Below, one piece after another: positions 38,088-49,152 of a stretch of DNA of 64,000 nucleotides. The stretch is from Siphlonurus alternatus (Eukaryota > Arthropoda > Insecta > Ephemeroptera > Siphlonuridae). Made by a program: the position numbers and the translations under genes. Numbering within the stretch: position 1 is the first letter of the stretch; every line of letters starts with the position of its first letter. The stretch covers positions 21,408,356 through 21,472,355 of the forward strand of contig OX463780.1 in assembly GCA_949825025.1 (NCBI GenBank). Reading direction: 5' to 3'. The notes beneath the pieces are model-generated. The model did no database searches and was not told the DNA's origin. It saw nothing but the letters and a program-made list of their open reading frames with translations.

Positions 38088-39322
38088 TTACTTCTTTGCA
38101 GTGTTGATTGCCTTAAAACGTGGCATCTTGAAAACACACACAGTCCAGTCTGGAAGAGAAAATTCAGAGTATTCTCGTTGAAATCTGTAAAAAGTAATGG
38201 AAATATAATATAATCTTCAGTATATAACAAATATACTATATTACCTTGCATTTATTTCTATGAAGATTACCGATTTCTTACTGATACCATCAGGTTTTAC
38301 AGCAAGAAACACCATGTCTACATCACAAAATTTTGTATCTGAAAAAAAGCAAATATATAAAACATTAAAATTTAAGTTGTCATATATTTAAAATGCAAAA
38401 AATTTTATTTTAAAATGAATAAAATGAAATGACTTTTAATTAAAATACGGTATGTAAGACAAAGCTGATCTGTTAGTTTGTACTTTTATTTCATTTATTT
38501 TAAATTTGCAGAAGTGGTTATTTTTCTATGTCATGAGAATTTTAGAAGTAAATTCCAGTTTACAGCATAATAGAGTATCGACCTCAATTTTTTTTTTTTT
38601 TTTTTTTTTTATTGCAGAAATGGAAAGAGCGTGCAAAGTTACCCTGATTTTTTTCAGATTTTTTAGAGTACGGGAACTATTTTTAAAAAATTATTGAAAG
38701 TTCTTTTTGTGACGCACGAGGCGGCAAGTCCTATATTTTTCGTCTCGGAGCGGCGTCTCGTGACGTCACAAAAAGAACTTTCAATAATTTTTAAAAAATA
38801 GTTCCCAGTCTCTAAAAAATATGAAAAAAATCAGGGTAGATAGCATAACTTTGCACCCTCCATCGATTTCTGCAGTAAAAAAATTGAAGTCGATACTCCA
38901 TTAATAACTATATACAGTTGCACCAGGAAATAAAATTTTGAAGATCCAATTGAATCTTTATTTTACACAAATTCATTTTAAATTTACAAAAATTAGAAAA
39001 AAAACAACCTTCAATGTATTAAAAAAAAATCAATATACTGTGATAAAAAATACTTACTTTTTTCTTTCCTGAAATAGACTTTGCGAGGCACTGCCACTTG
39101 AATGTCCTCCTCTGAAATGGCTACATTACGGCGCTGTTCATCACTCCATCCCGTCTCAATTGAGTGGCGAGTCTCAGCCAGTGCACTCCTCGTCAGTAGT
39201 CCCTCCAGAGCATCCAAGTTGTTCTCAGCCACAAGCTGTGTGATGACGCAAACAGCCTGCATGCAGAAGTATAGAAAGTGGAGAAGTTTTAGTGAAGTGA
39301 TGATTTACAGAAGTATCGACCT

Positions 39323-39361
<39 letters not shown>

Positions 39362-40816
39362 AGAAATGGATAGAGCGTGCAAAGTTATGCTACCCTGATT
39401 TTTTTCAGATTTTTTAGAGGCCGGGAATTTTTTTTAAAAAACTATTGAAAGTCCTTTTTGTAACGTCATGCGGCGGCAAGTCCTATCATTTTCTTAAGGA
39501 GCGGCGCCTTGTGACGTCACAAAAAGAACTTTCAATAATTTTTTAAAAATAGGTCCAGGGCTCTAAAAAATCTGAATAAAAATCAGGGTAGCATAACTTT
39601 ACACGCTCTATCCATTTCTGCAATAATAATAATAAAAAATTTGATGTTGATACTCCATTGTACAGAAAAATGGATGGGAAAGGGACACATTCTTTTTGGT
39701 TTGGGTACTGTAGTTCAACAGCCAATCAGAAAGTTCAAATTTCAGTTTTAGGTAAAAAGTAGAGACCATGCAGTGTCACCAAAGCAATATGTATATCATT
39801 ATCCATCATTCACTCCATGTACACAGCTTAGTATATGCATTCAGAGACTACCGTGTACAGTATCAGAAACCTCTGTATTATATCTTATGACAAAAAAAGT
39901 AATTCAAGTTGGCTAATATTGGTGCATTTATAATGTCACATACACCAAGTGATTTTTGCTTGGCAATTAATACAGGCATATTTCAAACCTTAGTTTACGC
40001 CTGGAAATAGTTTATTTTCGAAACATATGGCTTCCATTTCGCGGACGATGACATTTAAATTAAAAGGATACAAATTACCTGCGAACAAACAACTCTGCAT
40101 GTATTTGAAATACTATACTATACAGTATGCACTGTAGTGCTAACATCCCATGGGAAATTATTGTCCTCTTATGATCAGTTTTCTGGCTATAAGACACACA
40201 TTGAAATCTCTGATACCCTCTAGCTGGTATGTATTATAGAAACAGCATTATGTATGTATACCATATGTATACAGAATTATGCATTTACTGTCAGTTCCGT
40301 CAGTTCATACATAATCATTATTGCAACAATACAATATTTGTGCATATCTGCAAGATGTATATACTGTACTGTACTCTGATGTATGTACTCATTGTACAGT
40401 ACAATACATACTGTAATGTATACTGTACCGGTACTGTATTATGAACAGTACTGTAATTTAAGTATAAATATGCATACCTGTTTGGTGCCAATGCGAAATT
40501 CCTGTTCATTAAATGAAGGATCCCATGTGTTTTTTAGCATTATGAAATCTAATTTAGTCATAATCCATGTAAGTGGATTTTGTACAAAGAAAAGAGAGGG
40601 TCTAGGTGTCTGATCCTGTGTTTCATTGCTATTTTTGTGTGTGCTGCTTAAGTGAATACATCTTTTCATTGGTATATTTGGAGAAATTAAACTACTAACA
40701 CTATTTAAAATATTTTTAGGTAGCAGTAAGTTTATCTTATGTTGATGTTGCAACATTTGCAAACCTTGCCTCAATGAGGCTACTCGAAGACACCTCATGA
40801 CACTTATATTTATCAT
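38088..40816 (-). CDS. MAIP1: m-AAA protease-interacting protein 1-like, mitochondrial
   Basis: Four minus-strand exons: 40816-40478, 39256-39058, 38338-38245, 38184-38088. They join in frame to about 242 residues (human MAIP1 291). The N-terminus is Arg-rich without acids (MRCLRVASLRQGLQ), as for a matrix targeting signal; the start is 40816 or 40798. Family matches are FNEQEFRIGTKQAVCVITQL, NNLDALEGLL, DEQRRNVAISEEDIQV and the terminal RFQREYSEFSLPDWTVCVF, which parallels the human QREF and PDWTI end. In mammals MAIP1 binds the AFG3L2 m-AAA protease at the inner membrane and protects the calcium uniporter regulator EMRE during import. The segment before the last exon is shorter than in human, so a small exon could be missed. 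Introns 1 and 2 each hold a family B MITE. Confidence 0.8.
38569..38902. mobile_element. Foldback MITE, family B copy 2
   Basis: Left end AATAGAGTATCGACCTCA (one change from family consensus) and right end TCGATACTCCATT. The GTGACGTCACAAAAAGAAC arm is well kept. It lies in a MAIP1 intron. Confidence 0.85.
39309..39658. mobile_element. Foldback MITE, family B copy 3
   Basis: Left border AGAAGTATCGACCTAA followed by a poly-T run (39329-39359); right border GATGTTGATACTCCATT. Arms with CGGCGGCAAGTCCTATC are present. It lies in MAIP1 intron 1. Confidence 0.82.
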
Positions 40817-41041
40817 CCTTTCCAGACAATTTTCAGATATGACACGTAAAAAATATGATAAACTAATAGACACATAAGCTTACAAAAGTTATTGTTTTTT
40901 GTAAAAATAAGTAAATGCTATTAAAAATTTAATCTTAAACGTGACAGAGCTTTGCAGTCAATTTTTAGAAATTTGTAATCATTGAGCAGCTGATTTAATT
41001 GCGCGCCTAATCAAATCGTTGCTCACTTTCTTTCATGTTTA
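40817..41041. promoter_or_regulatory. Bidirectional promoter between MAIP1 and HSPA14
   Basis: Only about 225 bp separate the divergent start codons. No TATA box is obvious; TGCGCGCC near 41000 is the only GC-rich patch. The shared-promoter role is inferred from spacing. Confidence 0.6.
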
Positions 41042-44000
41042 ATGATGGCGGCTCTCTTCGGAGTACATGTGGGCAATACCACAGCTTGTTTAGCTTGTTT
41101 TAAGGTTAGTTGAAAGTATTTTTGTAAAATTTCACATTAAAATTTTTCCTTGTTATTTCTTTGCTAATTTGAAATCTTAATTTTTACACAGGAGGATGGA
41201 CAAGTCGAAGTTTTGGCGAATGAAGCTGGGTACCGTGTCACGCCGGCTGTCGTTGCCTTCAATGAAAGAGAAAAGGTTGGTGCAGGGCTTTTCTTCTATT
41301 ATTGGGAAAATAGACCTGGGTTGGTGTTGTTCAGGGCTAATCCTCTATAGAACCGGGTATGCCATATATAATCACTCACATCCATTACAAAAATTATTTT
41401 ATTGTTGAAATTGGTACAGTAAACAAGCAAAAAAGTTTGTAATGTTTGTAATGAGGAATCTTAAGGGGGCAGGCAGGACAGTAAGAGAAAAAGCATACAA
41501 GTCTCTGATTAGACCAATAATGGAATATGGATGTAATGCGTGGGACCCGTATAGAGCAAAGGGGAAGAAAGAGATGGAAAAGATACAAAGACGAGCAGCA
41601 AGAAGGGTTTTAGAAAAGGGGAACTGGAGCTTTACCTGTGATAAAAGCAAAATTTATAAGGGAAGAGAGAGTGTGACCAGAATGATAGAGCAACTGGGAT
41701 GGGAGGATCTGGAGGAAAGGAGAAAGCAAAGTAGACTGACAACAATGTATAAAATAACTAGGAACCAAAAGGGCTGGGAGGAGCTTAGCGATCGTACTGA
41801 GGAAGGGCGTTATAAAGGTAGGAGGGACCATGATTGGAAGCTGGAGTATAGGAGAAGCAAAAATGATGTGGGCAAGTATTCTTTTTTGAGAAGAACGGTG
41901 AGGGAGTGGAATTTGTTGGACTCTGGGCTTGTGGATGCTCGGAGTGTTGGTGAGTTCAGGGAGGGGCTGAGAGAGTCAGCCGCAAGCAAGCGAGCCACCG
42001 TGGTGGAATACCCACAATAGCCGCAAGCAGTGGTGTATGCATGTAATGTGTGTACACACTGCTATTTAATCTTTAATCTAAAAGTAAAAAAAAAACTTTT
42101 AACCAACGTAGCATCAAAACTGCAAGCTGACTGCTAATAAAACACTAGTGCAAAAATAAAACTACAGTATGCATACATGTACGTATGCATACTGAATGCA
42201 TATGCACCGTTGGCTTGTTGTCGCCAAATAGTGCAGCTAATGCTCTATCAACGATGATAGAGTGTCAGCTATAGCATGGCTGACGTTGAAGTAATTATAA
42301 CCATATGTCATCTCCCAGTGACGTCAACACGTTGTGTTTTAGGAGCACATTTTATTGGTCAACTGCTCTAAACCGGTTATCGGCATAGGTGTTGTTTTAG
42401 TTCAGAAACTGTTCCGAAGTTTGCTGAAAATAATCGAGGACTGTTAAATATGATACAGTACTTTACCATTCTAAGCTATATCCTCCCCATTCTATTATCC
42501 TTGACTGACTGCTTTATTGCAGCTATGCATGTGCCACATGAATTGCAATTAGTAAATAACTTGTTTGTGCAAAGGATATTCATATTGAATTTTATTTCAC
42601 TTTTCGGACTTTTACCTTTGCCGGTGTTTGATGTAATCCTTCTGTGTGTTGTATGTTGCGATGGTCACTTAGTGTTCGTGTACGTCACTAACACTTGCAT
42701 GTACTACACATATCACTACGTTTCGAGAGTCAACCGCTCTCTTCCTCAGGTGATCTGAGACTGAGACTACATCAGGTACTTCAAGGTATTCACGTACTTA
42801 GTCTCAGTCTCAGATCACCTGAGGAAGAGAGCGGTTGACGCTCGAAACGTAGTGATATGTGTAGTACATGCAAGTGTTAGTGACGTGCACGAACACTAAG
42901 TGACCATCGCAACATACAGTACTACACATAGAAGGATTACATCGAACACCGGCAAAGGTAAAAGTCCGAAAAGTGAAATGAATTGCAATGTTTGCATACT
43001 TTTCTCTACCCTTGTTTCGTTGTTTAGTTAGCTTGACCTCTAGTTGTATGAATTTAAAGAAGAAGAAAAATGTTTATTTTCTTACACACTGCATTACTAC
43101 TTAATCAGTGCATGTACAAATATGTTACAGATTACCGGATTGGAAGCAAAAGCTAGTATGACTAGAAATTTTGCATCAACAATTATCCACAACAAGCTAG
43201 TCATGTATATGAGCCCTGAAGAATGTACAGCTTCTGAAATTCTTGCTAAGAGTAATGGTAAAATATTTGTGGAGGAAGATGAGGTTAAATATCGAGTGCA
43301 AGAAGGCGAGAAGGACACCGTCCTTACACCAGGCGAAGTAGCAACTTGTATCTACAAAAGCATGTTGAGTAAGTACTCCATCTAGTTACTATGCCAAAAA
43401 ACAATATTGATTCTATTTTTGTGTGTGCAGAGATTGCCCAGAGTGCAGCACGGTCAGAAACAGCTCACAAGGCAGTACTCACCGTGCCCATGAATCTCTC
43501 CGAGGAAGCTTTGCGACGCACCAAGCAAGCTGCAGAGGAGGCAGGCTTTGATGTGCTCCAGCTGATCAGTGAGCCATGTGCTGCCGTGCTGGCCTACCAA
43601 GTGGGTATGCAGGACCCAAGCCAAAACAGGTGAGAGACGCATTCTTACACCAGGTCTCTAGTAAGAATTAAGATATTTATTGATCTTTTGTATTAAATTT
43701 AACTCCACTTCAATTAAATCAAGTCACTTTTCTTGTCTTGCAAGTGGCTAGACACAGGCTTGTGCTTCCCCTTGCAGCTATAAGCCATTTATCTTAATGT
43801 ACAAGTGACAATCTTTTGATACATCCTTGGCTTCTGAATGGATTTCCTCTTCCCCTCCACTTTCAGTGTTAGTGTGAGTAATATTATACAGTACTACAGT
43901 ATTTTTACATTCATCTTACCTTGTTAGGTAAATTTTAACTTCCAAACAAACATGATGCTGGGTTGATCCGTTTTTATAAAACATTGTAGCCACTAGTTTG

Positions 44001-47000
44001 ACTTTTCTTCCGTAACTTCTAAAGTTTTTAAGCTATTTTATTGACAAAATAAAATAAACTACAGTATTTTGAAAATGAAAGGAGGGCCATTTGGAAATAA
44101 CACTTTATAGTATTATACTTTTAGAATATTGATTGTCAATAATAGACCAATTTTATCTGTGCTTAGCATGGTATGATCATTAAAACCACAAAATATAAAG
44201 TTCATGCAATGTCCGGGAAAACATGAAATACAGTTCAGTTGTTTATTGTTGGTTTGTTTAATCACTGAAATTATATTTTATTTCAAAAATATCTTGCACA
44301 AAATTATGCATTTTTTTTTTTTAACTAAACCTAAATATAAACTTTTAACCTGATACTGTACATGCAACTGGTGTATTCATACTTGTTATATAAAAATAAT
44401 GTTGTTACAACTTATATATCATGTTTTTGAGATACTGTAAGACTAAGTGTTTCATATTTCTTTGTTTTATTATAGATGACCTGTATATTTGGTGACAATG
44501 TGATGTAATACTTGATTTCAGCTTGTGTTTAGTGTACCGGTTAGGAGGGGCAAGCATAGACGCATCAATTGTGAGAGCAGCAGGTGGAGCATACTCAGTT
44601 GAGAGTTTCGTCCAGAGCAAAGAGCTGGGGGGCGATCAGCTCAACAGAATAATTTCCAACTTCATTGCTGCAGAGTTCCATAAGTGAGTGCTTACTTGAA
44701 ACTAAATTTAAAACATTTTTTATATTTTTTTAATTCATCAAGCACAGTACTGTGTGTCTCTGTTTGATGCATTCAAAGTTCTAGTTTGAGTTAAATTGTG
44801 TGTAATTTATAAATTAGGATCTCGATGTATTTTGCTTATTTATTTATTCACTGATTCATTATAATTAATTATTTGAAAAAAAAATCGAACTAAGCGATAT
44901 TTATTTTTTTAAAAGTAGATGGAAACACATATGATAGAAAAAGATTTGTTGGGAAAGGAGATAGTTCGAGCTTTTAGCCGTCAGTGACCCAGCAAAAAGA
45001 GAAAAATTAATTAAAACAACGCTATGCGTGTATATTAGGTTTGACTCACCGCTCGTTTTAGAGAGAGAGAGAGGAATTTTTTGGCTTGATTTGATCAGCT
45101 AGTTCTTGCTAGCAAAACCGTCACACAAATAATACATTTGGTGCGCCACTCTCTAGCCATGGACAGCTGTTTCGGCCTACTGGGCCTCATCAGCATGGCG
45201 AGGAGAGAGAGGCAGCAGCTCCCAGCCAGGTCTACATGAGAGCAAGACTATCGAGCTACTGCCAAAGTAGCAGAGTTCGCGCAGCCTTTTATACCGGCGA
45301 TCCGAGTCGCGCTATAATTGCGAGACTCGGATCGCAGGTATAAAAGGCCGCGCGAACTCTGCTACTTTGGCAGTAGCTCGATAGTCTTGCTCTCATGTAG
45401 ACCTGGCTGGGAGCTGCTGCCTCTCTCTCCTCGCCATGCTGATGAGGCCCAGTAGGCCGAAACAGCTGTCCATGGCTAGAGAGTGGCGCACCAAATGTAT
45501 TATTTGTGTGACGGTTTTGCTAGCAAGAACTAGCTGATCAAATCAAGCCAAAAAATTCCTCTCTCTCTCTCTCTAAAACGAGCGGCGAGTCAAACCTAAT
45601 ATACACGCATAGCGTTGTTTTAATTAATTTTTCTCTTTTTGCTGGGTCACTGACGGCTAAAAGCTCGAACTATCTCCCTTCTCAACAAATCTTTTTCTAT
45701 CATATGTGTTTCTATCTACTTTTAAAAAAATAAATATCGCTTAGTTCGATTTTTTTTTTCAAATAATTAATTAATATCGCTAGTTCGATTTTCTCTTCCT
45801 TTTCCTTCTCCTGTGTTGTCCATCTTTTACCCTCTATCAAATCCCACTATCTCTACCTTTTATTTCAAATCCCTGGCTTGTCAATGGTTTTTGCTGCGAT
45901 AGCGTTACATATTTAAACTTTTGGCGCCCACAAAGTAGCAGCCAATGAAGAGTCGCGCTATAATTGCGAGACTCGGATCGCCGGTATAAAAGGCTCGCGA
46001 ACTCTGCTACTTTGGCAGTAGCTCGATAGTCTTGCTCTCATGTAGACCTGGCTGGGAGCTGCTGCCTCTCTCTACTCGCCATGCTGATGAGGCCCAGTAG
46101 GCCGAAACAGCTGTCCATGGCTAGAGAGTGGCGCACCAAATGTATTATTTGTGTGACGGTTTTGCTAGCAAGAACTAGCTGATCAAGCCAAAAAATTCCT
46201 CTCTCTCTCTAAAACGAGCGGCGAGTCAAACCTAATATACACGCATAGCGTTGTTTTAATTAATTTTTCTCTTTTTGCTGGGTCACTGACGGCTAAAAGC
46301 TCGAACTATCTCCCTTCCCAACAAATCTTTTTCTATCATATGTGTTTCTATCTACTTTTAAAAAAATGATTCATTATAATGTTTGCAGAAACATAATAAT
46401 ATATACTAAATAAAATATTTAAAAAAAAACTGTAATACTAAAATGGATTCCTGTGCCTCCTACAGAAAGTTCAAGCTTGATCCCCAAGAGTCCAAACGCT
46501 CTATGGCAAAACTTCTGAGTGCTTCGGAGAACTGGAAGCACATTCTCTCCAACATTGGCTCTGCGGACTGCTTTCTTGAGTCCATGCATGAGGGCATTGA
46601 TTTCCGGTGCAGCATCTCTCGAGCCAGGTTCGAAATGCTCATGGCCTCTAACCTGCAAGACTTCCTCCAACCAATACATGCTGCCCTCAAAAAAGCCAGC
46701 CTGGAGAAAAATAACATCACTCACGTAAGATTGGAAGGACAACTAATATGGGAACAGTTATGAAGCAATAATATAATGCACAATATAGCAATAGGCTATT
46801 TATATAATATGCATATTATTTTCTACTTTATACTGTTCAAAAACCTGTTTCCCTTTTTTGGGAAAATTAGCTTTCTCCAAGCACACTTGAATAGTTAATT
46901 TTTAATTTGAATAAAAACCAAGTAAAAGTAAAAAATTAAATTAATTCCAAAATTAGGTATTGTAGCTGTAAGTTAATATTGTTTTGAAGAAGGCACTTGC

Positions 47001-48769
47001 AGTAAATGCAGTAAGTGCTTGTTTTTAACTATTTTATCGTTATAAAAATTGGTGCTCTTTGCGAATTAAATGAGAATTGTTATCACTAATGGAAGCTAAT
47101 TATTGTTTGAAACGCTATTTACTGAAACAATTAAGCATTGAATGAAATAATAATACTATTTAAAAATAGCATCTTAGAGCTTACTTATACAGCTGTAAGT
47201 GACATACAAGTAATTTTTGCTGATCTCAACTAACTTTCCTCAGGTGGTGCTGTGTGGCGGGTCCCTCAAGATCCCCAAGCTGCAGAAGGCAGTGGCAGAC
47301 CTATTCCCTGACGCAGAGGTGCTTGGAGGTATCAATCCTGATGAGGTGCTAGCTGTTGGGGCCGCACGCCAGGCAAGCTACCTACCCCCCACCTGGGACC
47401 AGAGCTTCAACGAGCTAGCCATCACTGTCTCTGCAGCCTCAAGGGGAATATTTGTCAAGGTAAGAACCAAGGATAAAACAAACATCTTCCTGCTGCTGTA
47501 CAATTTTAACCCTGAAAACATATTACTGTATTTATGATTTTTACTCTATAATTGCCACCATGGAAATACAAGTTGTTGTTTGCTTGTTTTTTTGTTTTTT
47601 ATTCTCTATTTCTTTTACGTTTTTAATTTATAAGTTTTTAAAGCATTCTGCATTGTAATTTAAATTATTTAAAATCAACATGGAGTTTAATCTTGACGTG
47701 ACTGTATGTTTGTGCCTCAGGTTTCTGCAGACAAAGAAGGCTGGCAGTGCGTGATCCCTGCTTTTGCCCCAGTGCCATTTGTCAAGCAGATCAAGTACAG
47801 CCTGGCTGAAGGGCAGACCAGCATCTTGGCAGAGGTGGCCGAGGGAACAGAATCTTCAAACAAGTTCCACACACTTGGCAAGGTAATTCATAATTTCTAC
47901 TGTCTTATGAATAGACAAGGAAATGTAGAGCAATATCTGTCTTTTCATGTCCTTTCTTGTCATTTCTCTATTGTAGTCTTTGTTGCTCTTTTTAAAAATA
48001 TGTATCAGAGGACCAGTTGCTTTAATTTTTGTTTTTTTACTGGCAGATATTTAATTTTAGCCGTAAATCCTACTAATTTATTATGCATGGATATTGGAGA
48101 CTTTGGAACAATAAAAGAATTGATCTCAATCATGTGAATGCCTTTATGATTTTTGTTTTCATTGTTATTAGGATAGAAAACCTCGAGTTACAGAATGTCA
48201 ATATTTTTTCTGATTTTTTTTTCTGATTTTTTTTTAACCTGTAACACCTTTAAAATTGTTCTGTAAAACTTTGTATCTTTGTCATCATAGTTATTCAAAT
48301 ATTTAACACACAATAAGTTTTTTTATAATATTTTTTTAAAATACTGGGGTCTAAAACATCTGAACAAAATCTGAGTACCCGATAACATAATTTGGTATCC
48401 TCTATTCAATTTTGCAATAAATATCTTCAAGTAGGTTGTCCATTGCCTAATTAATTAAATTCCTTTTTGTACTATAAGATGATTAAGTGGCAAAAGGGGG
48501 ACATTTTCTTACTGTTCAATCAAAGAGTAAAATGACTCAAATTAATACAAAGTTCTTTGTTGTTATTTTTTCAGGTGGAACTGTCTGAAATGTCTCCTGG
48601 TGCCACTGCAGTATTAGAACTAAAATGGACCAAGTAAGGCTCATTCATAAAGTTCCATGGTGAGTCAAATTTGACGTATTGCTCTCTTGTTTCTAGCATG
48701 GGCCTGCAGGCAAGCCTATCAGACCGAACAGATAAGCGCAGTGTTGTGGTGATTGGAACTGGCGAGTAA
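41042..48769 (+). CDS. HSPA14: Heat shock 70 kDa protein 14 (Hsp70L1, ribosome-associated)
   Basis: Ten exons: 41042-41104, 41192-41275, 43131-43368, 43431-43629, 44522-44683, 46466-46724, 47244-47459, 47721-47882, 48575-48633, 48697-48769. All phases agree and give 504 residues (human 509). The N-terminal ATPase domain shows the phosphate loop GVHVGNTTAC, RVTPAVVAF, AVLTVPMNLSE, ISEPCAAVLAYQVG and VVLCGGSLKIPKLQ (336-349). The C-terminal part is short and divergent, with no lid and no EEVD, as expected for HSPA14, which pairs with DNAJC2 in the ribosome-associated complex. Two ATGs in tandem start the frame. A polyadenylation signal AATAAA lies at 48862. Introns 2 and 5 carry ribozyme-bearing insertions; intron 2 also holds a LINE fragment. 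Confidence 0.94.
41334..41430 (+). mobile_element. Left half of the 17521-17745-type MITE
   Basis: CAGGGCTAATCCTCTATAGAACC and the following CACTCAC and TTGTTGAAATT stretches follow the order seen at 17521-17600. The right half is missing; a LINE fragment follows directly. Confidence 0.65.
41435..42065 (+). mobile_element. LINE 3' fragment, sense in HSPA14 intron 2
   Basis: An open frame of 192 codons (41442-42020) encodes the C-terminal reverse-transcriptase tail: [30 protein letters not shown] and [13 protein letters not shown]. It is related to but distinct from the two minus-strand LINE copies: the 3' end lacks their CCACATTTGCCGC terminus. 5' truncated and inactive. Confidence 0.82.
42712..42754 (-). 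ncRNA. Hammerhead-like ribozyme, PLE family B, minus copy
   Basis: On the minus strand: stem I ATCAC/GTGAT, then CTGAGGA, one extra A, stem II GAGAG/CTCTC with a 7-nt loop, GAAA, CGT and A, with predicted cleavage after that A. All strictly conserved core bases are present apart from the inserted A. Stem III has two pairs and no loop, so dimer folding is likely. Confidence 0.6.
42814..42856 (+). ncRNA. Hammerhead-like ribozyme, PLE family B, plus copy
   Basis: Same layout as the minus copy: stem I ATCAC/GTGAT, CTGAGGA and GAAA all intact. Stem II has one change (CGCTC for CTCTC), which either makes one mismatch or shifts the pairing to GAGCG/CGCTC. Confidence 0.58.
45156..45199 (-). ncRNA. 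Type I hammerhead ribozyme, minus copy
   Basis: On the minus strand: stem I GCCATG/CATGGC, CTGATGA, stem II GGCC/GGCC with loop CAGTA, GAAA, two-pair stem III with loop AGCT, and GTC before the predicted cut between 45162 and 45161. The sequence is identical to the two plus copies. Confidence 0.88.
45433..45476 (+). ncRNA. Type I hammerhead ribozyme, plus copy 1
   Basis: Stem I GCCATG (45433-45438) pairs with CATGGC (45471-45476). CTGATGA at 45439-45445, stem II 45446-45458, GAAA at 45459-45462, stem III AC/GT with loop AGCT, and GTC ending at 45470, the predicted cleavage site. All conserved core positions are canonical. Confidence 0.9.
46078..46121 (+). ncRNA. Type I hammerhead ribozyme, plus copy 2
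   Basis: Identical core and stems to plus copy 1, with predicted cleavage after 46115. The two plus cuts are 645 nt apart. Confidence 0.9.
48340..48450. mobile_element. Right-half remnant of MITE family A
   Basis: ATCTGAGTACCCGATAACATAATTTGG-type sequence, then TCCTCTATTCA, TTGCAATAAA and AGGTTGTCCATTGC match the right arm of family A. The left arm is lost. It lies in HSPA14 intron 8. Confidence 0.6.
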
Positions 48770-49152
48770 ACGCCCTGAAGACTTTGTGAACAACTCGCTG
48801 TGCGTGATCAACTTTTTAAATCAATTCATTCTGATTTTGTTGTGTATTTGATATTATCAGAAATAAAATATTAATTATTAATAATATAAATATTAAATTA
48901 AATTGTGAACATGATTTATTATATATTACAGGGTATAAAATAATTAGTCGTTCTGGTTACATTTATAATGTCTAACAGGTTCATCGAGTAATTAATGGAC
49001 TTTTATTGCATGTACGTATGCACTGTTCCACTAATTAGCACTAAGACTGTGTGCAAGACATAATTATATTAAGCGTGCTTAATGTCAAATCTTACCTAGT
49101 TAAAGGTGCATGAAATTTTCACCTGCAATTAAGGCACATATAATTATTCTCT

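Larger units (their letters stand above)
42550..42977. mobile_element. Inverted ribozyme-bearing element, PLE family B
   Basis: Two arms meet head-to-head near 42785. Each runs from CTCAGTCTCAGATCACCTGA through a hammerhead-like motif to GTCCGAAAAGTGAAA. The left arm extends about 43 bp further than the right. ATGAATTGCAAT is repeated exactly on both sides (42538-42549, 42978-42989), a 12-bp duplication. No coding sequence. The architecture matches the GIY-YIG-bearing element at 21224-22594. It lies in HSPA14 intron 2. Confidence 0.8.
44866..46366. mobile_element. 1.5 kb element with three hammerhead ribozymes, PLE family C (retrozyme-like)
   Basis: A reversed repeat (about 44866-45303) is joined head-to-head to a direct repeat (about 45304-45772); after about 180 bp of unrelated DNA a second direct repeat (about 45952-46366) follows. 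TGATTCATTATAAT occurs exactly on both sides (44852-44865, 46367-46380), a 14-bp duplication. The left end has about 40 bp absent from the right end. Each repeat has a TATAAAAG box (minus 45286-45293; plus 45339-45346 and 45985-45992) and a canonical type I hammerhead about 90-130 bp downstream. There is no coding capacity. The layout equals that of PLEs (inverted plus direct terminal repeats with a short tail) with the body deleted. It lies in HSPA14 intron 5. Confidence 0.88.

Noticed and set aside
45241..45420. Inverted repeat as an assembly artefact
   Set aside because: The element has an exact 14-bp duplication outside both ends and a third, independent direct copy, which an assembly fold-back would not create.
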